Of a stretch of DNA of 64,000 nucleotides, positions 58,497 to 64,000 are shown one piece after another. Source of the DNA: JAICJC01 sp963709425 (GTDB taxonomy: Bacteria > Actinomycetota > Thermoleophilia > Gaiellales > JAICJC01); the NCBI GenBank assembly GCA_963709425.1, contig CAVPWG010000001.1, positions 248,001 through 312,000 on the forward strand, in the 5' to 3' direction. How positions within the stretch are numbered: position 1 is the first letter of the stretch; each line of letters begins with the position of its first letter. The notes beneath the pieces were generated by a model, which worked only from the letters and a program-made list of their open reading frames with translations, ran no database searches and had not been told where the DNA came from. The translations under genes and the position numbers were made by a program.

Positions 58497-59644
58497 GCGG
58501 CCGCGGCACCCGCCCCTGCCGCCGCGGCCCGCGCGCGGCGGTCGGCGTCGAGCACCTGCTCGAGCGAGGCGACAGGCTCGGACGGAACCTGCTCGAGCGT
58601 CTCCTCGACCACCGCTGCGATGTCGAGGAATCCGATGCGGCCGTCCAGGAACGCGCGGACCGCGACCTCGTTGGCGGCGTTCAGGACGCACGGCGCGGTG
58701 CCGCCCGCCCTGCCCGCCTCGCGGGCGAGGATCAGGCAACGGAAGGTCGCGACGTCGGCCGGCTCGAAGTCCAGGCTGAGCGGCGCCGACAGGTCGAGCG
58801 ATTCGACCGTCGTGGACGCGCGATGCGGATGGGTCAGCGCCCACGAGATCGGGACGCGCATGTCGGGGAGGCCGGCGTGCGCGAGCAGGGCGCCGTCGCG
58901 GAAGCGGACCATCCCGTGGACGATCGACTGCGGGTGCACGACGACCTCGACGGCGTCGTAGGCGATCCCGAAGAGGTGATGGGCCTCGATCACCTCGAGG
59001 CCCTTGTTCATGAGCGTGGCCGAGTCGATCGTGATCTTCTCACCCATGCTCCACGTCGGGTGGGCCAGCGCCTCGGCCGCGGTCACGTCGGTGAGCTCGT
59101 CGCGGCGGCGGCCGCGAAACGGGCCGCCCGAGGCCGTGATCACGATGCCCGTCACGGCGCCGGGAGGCGCGCCTTCGAGGCACTGCGCGAGCGCCGAGTG
59201 CTCGCTGTCGACCGGCAGGAGCCGCTTCCCGCTCGCCGCGGCAGCGGCGAGCACGAGCTCCCCGCCGGCCACGAGGCTCTCCTTGTTGGCGAGCGCGACG
59301 TCGGCCCCGGCCGCGAAGGCCGCCAGCGTGGCGCGGAGGCCGGCGGCGCCCACGATCGCGTTCAGGACGAGGTCGGCGCCGCTCTCGGCGATCAGCTCCT
59401 CCACGCCATCCTCGCCCGGGAGCACGCGGGTTCCGCCGTCCAGGTCGCGCGCGGCCCGGGCAGCGGCGTCGGAGTCGACGAGTGCGACGAGCGGCACATC
59501 CGCCGCCCGCGCGGCGGCCGCAAGCCCGTCCGCGTCGCGGTTCGCCGAGAGCGCGCACGCGCGCAGGTCGGGGCTTCCCGCGATCACGTCGAGCGCCTGC
59601 CTGCCGATGGAGCCGGTCGCTCCGAGGACCGCCACGGATCTCAT
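58493..59644 (-). CDS. dxr: 1-deoxy-D-xylulose 5-phosphate reductoisomerase
   Basis: Dxr makes MEP, the second step of the non-mevalonate isoprenoid pathway. The 383-residue protein has the NADPH loop VLGATGSIGRQALDVI, LANKESLVAGGELV, VDSEHSALAQCLEG, TASGGPFRG and LMNKGLEVIEAHHLFGI. A TAGACT box lies six bases before the ATG, so the dxr-rseP-ispG part may have its own promoter. Confidence 0.97.
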   Translation of the reverse strand: MRSVAVLGATGSIGRQALDVIAGSPDLRACALSANRDADGLAAAARAADVPLVALVDSDAAARAARDLDGGTRVLPGEDGVEELIAESGADLVLNAIVGAAGLRATLAAFAAGADVALANKESLVAGGELVLAAAAASGKRLLPVDSEHSALAQCLEGAPPGAVTGIVITASGGPFRGRRRDELTDVTAAEALAHPTWSMGEKITIDSATLMNKGLEVIEAHHLFGIAYDAVEVVVHPQSIVHGMVRFRDGALLAHAGLPDMRVPISWALTHPHRASTTVESLDLSAPLSLDFEPADVATFRCLILAREAGRAGGTAPCVLNAANEVAVRAFLDGRIGFLDIAAVVEETLEQVPSEPVASLEQVLDADRRARAAAAGAGAAAA

Positions 59645-59650
59645 GCGGCC

Positions 59651-59656
59651 AGTCTA
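59651..59656 (-). promoter_or_regulatory. Probable -10 box of a leaderless dxr mRNA
   Basis: TAGACT on the minus strand ends six bases before the dxr ATG, in the 34-base gap after the small unknown gene. Confidence 0.42.
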
Positions 59657-59678
59657 GTTGGGGGCGGTTGGGACGCCG

Positions 59679-60005
59679 TTACGCCAGGGCCGCGATGTCG
59701 GACGGCAGGTCGCGGCGGCGCTCGAGCGGAAGCTCCCGCATCACGTGGCCCGCGACCACGTCCACGACGAACGCCCGGCCCTCGTGGAGGCCGGCGTCGG
59801 GGTCCGCCAGGTAGCCGAGCGCGTGGTAGCGCCCGCGGTTGTCTCCCTGGAGCCGCTGCCCGAACCACGCCACGTCGATCTCCGCCAGGCCCGGATGTCG
59901 CGCGCACACGGCGGCCACCGCCGACTGCATCCGCTCGTCCGCCATCTGGCGCTCGACGCGCAGGAACGGCAGGAGCCGCGAGGCCGCTGAGCGTCGCTCG
60001 GTCAT
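59679..60005 (-). CDS. Hypothetical protein between cdsA and dxr
   Basis: A 108-codon frame from the ATG at 60005 (a TTG at 60014 is an alternative). Composition is protein-like, with RMQSAVAAVCARHPGLAEIDVAWFGQRLQGDNRGRYHALGYLADPD and a final RAFVVDVVAGHVMRELPLE segment. It is soluble and mixed-charge, with no recognised domain. It breaks the usual cdsA-dxr adjacency, lying 34 bases before dxr. Confidence 0.6.
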   Translation of the reverse strand: MTERRSAASRLLPFLRVERQMADERMQSAVAAVCARHPGLAEIDVAWFGQRLQGDNRGRYHALGYLADPDAGLHEGRAFVVDVVAGHVMRELPLERRRDLPSDIAALA

Positions 60006-60065
60006 ACGGGCCAATTCAGGCGACTCCGCGGGGCCGGGCCTCGTCCGGGGCCTGGCGCCGGTTGT

Positions 60066-60881
60066 CTACGCCCTGCCGATGGCGAGCGCCAGGAAGTAGG
60101 CGGCGGGCGCCGCGAGCAGCAGCGCGTCGACCCGGTCGAGCATCCCGCCGTGGCCGCCGAGGATGTTCCCCGTGTCCTTCACGCCCATGTCGCGCTTGAG
60201 GTAGCTCTCCAGCAGGTCACCGATCGGCGCGGCCAGTGCGATCGCCACGCCGAACTCGAGCGCGTGGATGGTCGAGAGCGGCAGGCGGTCCGGCTCGCGG
60301 TAGAGCGTAATGAAGACCGTGGCCGTCCCGGCGACGAGCCCGGCCAGGAACCCCTCGACCGTCTTGGCGGGTGAGATCTCCGCGGCCAGCAGGCGGCGGC
60401 CGAAGAGGCGCCCGATGGTGAACGCGGCCACGTCGGAGGCCCAGACGCCCAGGAGGACGGCGAGCAGCAGCCACCTGCCGAGGCCGTGCTCACCGGGCAG
60501 GTCGCGGACCGCCACCATGAACACGAACCCGAGCCCGATCCAGACCGCGCCGAACACGGTCGCGGCGAACTGGACGACGGCCGGCTGGCGCACCTCGGCC
60601 ACGGCCGACATCCAAAAGACGATCACGAGCATCGCGACGAGCGGGCCCGCGGCCCACGCAACACCGCCGACGTGCACCGCCACGAGGCCCGCGACGACGG
60701 CCGCGAACCCGGCCGGCACGAGCGGTCTGAGCTCGCGGGCCATGGCGTAGAACTCGTGCAATGCGATCAGCGCGGCCACGGACGCCAGGGCGACCAGAAG
60801 CCAGCCGCCGTGCCACGCGGAATAGATGGTGGCCGCGCCCAGCGGGATGGCGACCACGATGCGCGAGGCGAGATTGCTCAC
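60066..60881 (-). CDS. cdsA: Phosphatidate cytidylyltransferase
   Basis: CdsA makes CDP-diacylglycerol from phosphatidic acid and CTP. The 271-residue integral membrane protein has about seven hydrophobic helices and the C-terminal signature with SPAKTVEGFLAG and GDLLESYLKRDMGVKDTGNILGGHGGMLDRVD. The GTG start overlaps the uppS stop (GTGA). Confidence 0.96.
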   Translation of the reverse strand: MSNLASRIVVAIPLGAATIYSAWHGGWLLVALASVAALIALHEFYAMARELRPLVPAGFAAVVAGLVAVHVGGVAWAAGPLVAMLVIVFWMSAVAEVRQPAVVQFAATVFGAVWIGLGFVFMVAVRDLPGEHGLGRWLLLAVLLGVWASDVAAFTIGRLFGRRLLAAEISPAKTVEGFLAGLVAGTATVFITLYREPDRLPLSTIHALEFGVAIALAAPIGDLLESYLKRDMGVKDTGNILGGHGGMLDRVDALLLAAPAAYFLALAIGRA

Positions 60882-61639
60882 CGCACCCCGAAGCGGCGGC
60901 GCCTCTGGGCGTAGGCCTGGAGCGCCGCGGCGAGCTCATCGCGGCCGAAGTCGGGCCACAGCGTCGGCACGAACTCCAGCTCCGCGTACGCCGACTGCCA
61001 GAGGAGGAAGTTGGAGATGCGCACCTCGCCCGACGTCCGGATGACCAGATCGGGGTCGGGCATCTCGGGAGCGTACAGGTGCGTGCGAACCGCGTGTTCG
61101 TCGATGGCGGCGGGCTCCGTCCCCGCTTCGACCAGCGCCCTGACGGCCGCCACGATCTCGTCTCGCGATCCGTAGTCGAATGCCACCCACAGGTCGAGGC
61201 GGGTGTTCCTCTCGGTGCGGGCCTCCATGTCGTCCATCAGCGCGCGCAGGCTGTCGGGGCAGCGGTCGCGGCGGCCGACGAAGCGGATCCGGACGCCCTG
61301 TCGGTGCAGATCGGGGAACTCGCGCTCGATGGTGTCGGCGAAGAGGCTCATGAGGCCCTCGACCTCGTCGGGTGGCCGGCCCCAGTTCTCGGTCGAGAAG
61401 GCGTACACGGCGAGGCTGCGCACGCCGAGGTCGGGCGCCGCCTCGACCGTCCGCCGCAGCGCGCGGGTGCCGGCGGCATGGCCGGCGAGGAGCGGCAGCC
61501 CGCGCCGCGAGGCCCATCGGCCGTTGCCGTCCATGATGATCGCCACGTTTCGGGCGGACTCGGCCGGGACGGGCTCGGCACCGGGGGACGTCCGCCGCAG
61601 ACGCGTGTGCGCCCGGAGGAGCCCGACGTACCGGCGCAA
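60878..61639 (-). CDS. uppS: Undecaprenyl (polyprenyl) diphosphate synthase
   Basis: UppS extends isoprenoid chains to the lipid carrier for cell-wall synthesis, using the products of the MEP genes in this cluster. The 253-residue protein has IIMDGNGRWASRRGLP with the catalytic Asp near 37, GHAAGTRALRRTVEAA, FSTENWGRP, RIRFVGRRDR and the C-terminal DPDLVIRTSGEVRISNFLLWQSAYAEL. The TTG start comes directly after the frr stop codon with no gap. The N-terminal 25 residues are variable, so the true start could be internal. Confidence 0.95.
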   Translation of the reverse strand: MRRYVGLLRAHTRLRRTSPGAEPVPAESARNVAIIMDGNGRWASRRGLPLLAGHAAGTRALRRTVEAAPDLGVRSLAVYAFSTENWGRPPDEVEGLMSLFADTIEREFPDLHRQGVRIRFVGRRDRCPDSLRALMDDMEARTERNTRLDLWVAFDYGSRDEIVAAVRALVEAGTEPAAIDEHAVRTHLYAPEMPDPDLVIRTSGEVRISNFLLWQSAYAELEFVPTLWPDFGRDELAAALQAYAQRRRRFGVR

Positions 61640-62197
61640 TCAGACTTCCATGATCTCGGCCTCTTTGGCCTTGAGCGCAGCGTCGATCCGCTGCACGTGC
61701 TCGTCGGTGACCTTCTGGAGCCGGTCTTCCGCCCGGTGCACGTCGTCGGCGCCCGCCTCGCCGTCCTGCTCGAGCTTCTTCAGATGGTGCAGCGCGTCGC
61801 GGCGCACGTTCCGCGCGGCCACGCGGCCCTCCTCGGCCATGTGCCGCACCTGCTTCACGAGCTCCTTGCGCCGCTCCTCGGTGAGCTGCGGGATGGGGAG
61901 CCGGATGATCTGGCCGTCGTTCGACGGTGTCAGGCCGAGGTCCGACTCCTGGATGGCCCGCTCGATGTCCTTCATGATGCTCTTGTCGAAGGGCGTGATG
62001 GTGAGCAGGCGCGGTTCCGGCACCGAGATGGTCGCGAGCTGGTTCACGGGCATCTTGGTGCCGTAGGTGCTCACCTGGATCCGGTCGAGCAGCGCCGCCG
62101 AGGCGCGGCCCGTGCGGATGCTCGTGAACTCGTGCTTCGCCGCCTCGACGCTCTTGTCCATACGCCGGCCGGCGTCGGTCAGCACGTCGTCGATCAT
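61640..62197 (-). CDS. frr: Ribosome recycling factor
   Basis: Frr splits post-termination ribosomes together with EF-G. The 185-residue protein is full length, with DKSVEAAKHEFTSIRTGRASAALLDRI, GTKMPVNQLATISVPEPR, FDKSIMKDIERAIQESDLGL, PQLTEERRKELVKQVR and the three-helix C-terminal part. It begins 4 bases inside pyrH. Confidence 0.98.
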   Translation of the reverse strand: MIDDVLTDAGRRMDKSVEAAKHEFTSIRTGRASAALLDRIQVSTYGTKMPVNQLATISVPEPRLLTITPFDKSIMKDIERAIQESDLGLTPSNDGQIIRLPIPQLTEERRKELVKQVRHMAEEGRVAARNVRRDALHHLKKLEQDGEAGADDVHRAEDRLQKVTDEHVQRIDAALKAKEAEIMEV

Positions 62198-62949
62198 CTC
62201 GCCACCTCCGCTGGCACCTGGGCCTGGATCACCGTGCCGATGCGCTCACCGCGCACGACCCGCTCGATGTTGGACTCGTCGTCGAGGTTGAACACGTGCA
62301 GTGGAAGCCGATTATCCATGCACAGCGAGAGCGCCGTCGTGTCCATGACCTTGAGGCCGCGCTCGATCGCCTCGAGGTGCGTCAGCTCGGGGATGAGGCG
62401 GGCGTCGGGCGTGGTGCGCGGATCGGCGTCGAGTACGCCCTCCACGCCGTTCTTGCCCATCAGGATCGCCTCGGCGCCGATCTCCAGCGCTCTCAGGGCC
62501 GCCGCCGTGTCGGTCGTGAAGAACGGGTTACCGGTGCCCGCCGCGAAGATGACGACCCGTCCCTTCTCGAGGTGGCGGATCGCCCGGCGACGGATGTACG
62601 GCTCGGCCACCTGCGAGACGGTGATCGCCGAGAGCACACGCGTCGGCAGGCCGAGCTGCTCGAGCGCGTCCGACACCGTGAGCGCGTTCAGAAGCGTGGC
62701 GAGCATACCGGCGTAGTCGGCTGTGGCACGGTCCATCCCGCGCGCGGCCTCGCTCGTGCCCCGCAGGATGTTCCCGCCCCCCACGACGATCGCCTGCTCC
62801 GTACCGAGCTCGTGGACGTCGCGCACCGCCCGGGCGACGGCCGCGATCCGGCCCGGATCCTGACCGTACTCGCGTTCGCCCATGAGAGCCTCGCCGGAGA
62901 GCTTGAGCAGGACGCGCCGGAAGGCCGCGCCGCCCTCGGCAGCACTCAC
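62194..62949 (-). CDS. pyrH: Uridylate kinase
   Basis: PyrH phosphorylates UMP to UDP. The 251-residue protein has FRRVLLKLSGEALMG, AIVVGGGNILRG, DYAGMLATLLNAL, VIFAAGTGNPFFTTDTAAALRA and KNGVEGVLDADPR. The GTG start overlaps the tsf stop (GTGA). It lies in the invariant rpsB-tsf-pyrH-frr order. Confidence 0.97.
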   Translation of the reverse strand: MSAAEGGAAFRRVLLKLSGEALMGEREYGQDPGRIAAVARAVRDVHELGTEQAIVVGGGNILRGTSEAARGMDRATADYAGMLATLLNALTVSDALEQLGLPTRVLSAITVSQVAEPYIRRRAIRHLEKGRVVIFAAGTGNPFFTTDTAAALRALEIGAEAILMGKNGVEGVLDADPRTTPDARLIPELTHLEAIERGLKVMDTTALSLCMDNRLPLHVFNLDDESNIERVVRGERIGTVIQAQVPAEVAR

Positions 62950-63566
62950 TCGGCGCCCACCTCGAAGCGCGCGAACCGCTTGACCTCGATGTTCTCGCCG
63001 ATGGTGCCGGAGAGCTCGGCCCGCAGCGTCTCGATCGTCTTGCCGTCGTCCTCGGGCCTGATCGAGGGCTGGTTCAGGAGCACGTAGTCGGTGAGGGACT
63101 TCTTCCACATGCCCTCGGAGATCTGGTCGAGCATCTTCTCGGGCTTGCCCTCGGCCGCGGCCTTGGCCCGGAAGATCTCGAGCTCGCCCGACCTGAACCC
63201 GTCGGAGATCTCGTCCTCGGACACGAACCGCAGGTCGCGCCCGGCGGCGATCTGGAGGGCCACCTTGCGCGCGAACCCGCGGAAGTTGTCGTTCCGGGCC
63301 ACGAAGTCCGTCTCGCAGCCGATCTCGACCATCGCAGCGATCTTGCCGCCGGCGTGCACGTAGGTCTCGATGATCCCCTCGCCGGTGCCGCGGCCGGCCC
63401 GCTTCCCGGCCTGCGCGATCCCCTTCTCGCGCAGAAGCCGGACGGCGGCGTCCATGTCGCCGCCGGTCTCCTCGAGCGCTCGCTTGCAGTCCATCATGCC
63501 GGCCTGGGTGGTCTCGCGGAGCTGCTTCACCTCCGCGGCGGTCGGCGTGTACGTCACGTCACTCAT
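62946..63566 (-). CDS. tsf: Elongation factor Ts
   Basis: EF-Ts recharges EF-Tu with GTP. The 206-residue protein is the short form, with VKQLRETTQAGMMDCKRALEETGGDMDAAVRLLREKG (UBA-like N-terminus), ETYVHAGGKIAAMVEIGCETDFVARND and LNQPSIRPEDDGKTI. The ATG at 63566 overlaps the rpsB stop by 8 bases. Confidence 0.97.
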   Translation of the reverse strand: MSDVTYTPTAAEVKQLRETTQAGMMDCKRALEETGGDMDAAVRLLREKGIAQAGKRAGRGTGEGIIETYVHAGGKIAAMVEIGCETDFVARNDNFRGFARKVALQIAAGRDLRFVSEDEISDGFRSGELEIFRAKAAAEGKPEKMLDQISEGMWKKSLTDYVLLNQPSIRPEDDGKTIETLRAELSGTIGENIEVKRFARFEVGAE

Positions 63567-64000
63567 TCCTGGCCTCGCTTGGGGTCGCCTGCTCCGCGGC
63601 CGGTGCCGCGGGAGCATCGTCGGACGCCTCGGCCGCGGCCTCGCCGCCGGCGCCCTCTGCCGGAGCGTCGCCGTCGCTCTCACCCTCGGCCGCGTCGCCG
63701 TTCTCCGACACGAAGTCCGACACCTTGACGCCGCGGTTCCGGCCGACGGCGACCCCGTCGGCCAGCACCCGCATGATGAGCGCCGACGAGCGGATGGCGT
63801 CGTCGTTTCCGGGGATGACGAAGTCCGCGTCATCGGGGTCGCAGTTCGTGTCCACGAGCCCGATCACCGGGATGTTCAGGCGCCGCGCCTCGCGCACGGC
63901 GAGGGCCTCCTTCTTCATGTCGATCACGACGACCGCGTCGGGCAGCTTGCGGGTGTCCGCCACGCCGCCCAGGTTGGCCTCGAGCTTCTCGAGCTCGGCG
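63559..64000 (-). CDS. rpsB: 30S ribosomal protein S2, N-terminus beyond the window
   Basis: Only the C-terminal part (about 146 codons) of S2 is present; the gene continues past the right edge. Visible are ELEKLEANLGGV, LPDAVVVIDMKKEALAVREARRLNIPVIGLVDTNCDPD and DFVIPGNDDAIRSSALIMRVLAD. After the domain there is a tail of about 50 acidic and Ala-rich residues, a common but variable extension in Actinobacteria. It is the first gene of the rpsB-tsf-pyrH-frr group. Confidence 0.97.
   Translation of the reverse strand, partial: AELEKLEANLGGVADTRKLPDAVVVIDMKKEALAVREARRLNIPVIGLVDTNCDPDDADFVIPGNDDAIRSSALIMRVLADGVAVGRNRGVKVSDFVSENGDAAEGESDGDAPAEGAGGEAAAEASDDAPAAPAAEQATPSEARNE

Overview
The window is GC-rich throughout (by eye about 70% or more). 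Its gene content and order look actinobacterial, most like the deep-branching Thermoleophilia (Gaiellales/Solirubrobacterales type). Pointers are the chromosomal gene order, the plain short EF-Ts, many GTG/TTG starts, ATGA/GTGA start-stop overlaps, and many genes that appear to be leaderless (TANNNT 6-9 nt upstream of the start codon). The lineage is an inference. Almost every gene is on the minus strand, so operons read from high to low coordinates.

Layout. 1-1.5 kb: the start of an exported or membrane protein cut by the window edge, a PPK2 polyphosphate kinase, and a small Gly-rich ORF. 1.7-4.0 kb: a small accessory island bounded by tRNA-Trp and by an imperfect copy of the 3' half of that tRNA (attL/attR-like). 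It holds a VOC-family remnant, a subtilisin-inhibitor-like lipoprotein, an unknown protein and an XRE-type regulator, with no integrase seen. 4.0-13.2 kb: dprA-comM-yraN-rnhB, rplS-trmD-rimM-khpA-rpsP, an ECF sigma factor with a small membrane partner, and ffh-ftsY. 13.3-26.4 kb: a plus-strand Ldh2-family dehydrogenase, smc, rnc, acpP, plsX, rpmF, yceD, a coiled-coil protein, coaD, rsmD, recG, a fused FakA/DegV protein and an Asp23 protein. 26.5-27.3 kb (plus): rpmB and pdxH. 27.2-38.8 kb: an SDR epimerase/reductase, the riboflavin genes ribH-ribBA-ribE-ribD, rpe, rsmB, fmt, def, an isochorismatase-like hydrolase, priA and metK. 39.0-46.3 kb: gpsA-der-plsC-cmk-aroA-tyrA-aroG. 46.3-54 kb: trpS (plus), an amine oxidase, rluB-scpB-scpA and dnaE. 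54-55.4 kb: small unknown genes and palindromes. 55.4-64 kb: the rpsB-tsf-pyrH-frr-uppS-cdsA-(unknown)-dxr-rseP-nucleotidyltransferase-ispG cluster, running off the right edge in rpsB.

How the genes fit together. The content is mostly core: translation and RNA modification, SRP targeting, chromosome segregation (SMC-ScpAB), replication and recombination, phospholipid, shikimate and riboflavin biosynthesis, and the MEP isoprenoid pathway coupled to UppS. The unusual items are the tRNA-Trp island, the FakA-FakB-type fusion, an aminoglycoside-adenylyltransferase-like gene inside the MEP cluster, a His-rich partner of the ECF sigma factor, a palindromic repeat present at 26.4 and 54.6 kb, and the repeated leaderless promoter architecture.

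Data caution. Two patches (about 35.2-36.5 kb and 47.2-48.4 kb) carry ten frame shifts, every one equivalent to a single inserted base. They break an isochorismatase-like gene (2), priA (5), trpS (1) and an amine oxidase (2). Apart from one weaker candidate near 54.1 kb I noticed none elsewhere. I read these patches as probable sequence or assembly errors rather than real gene decay.
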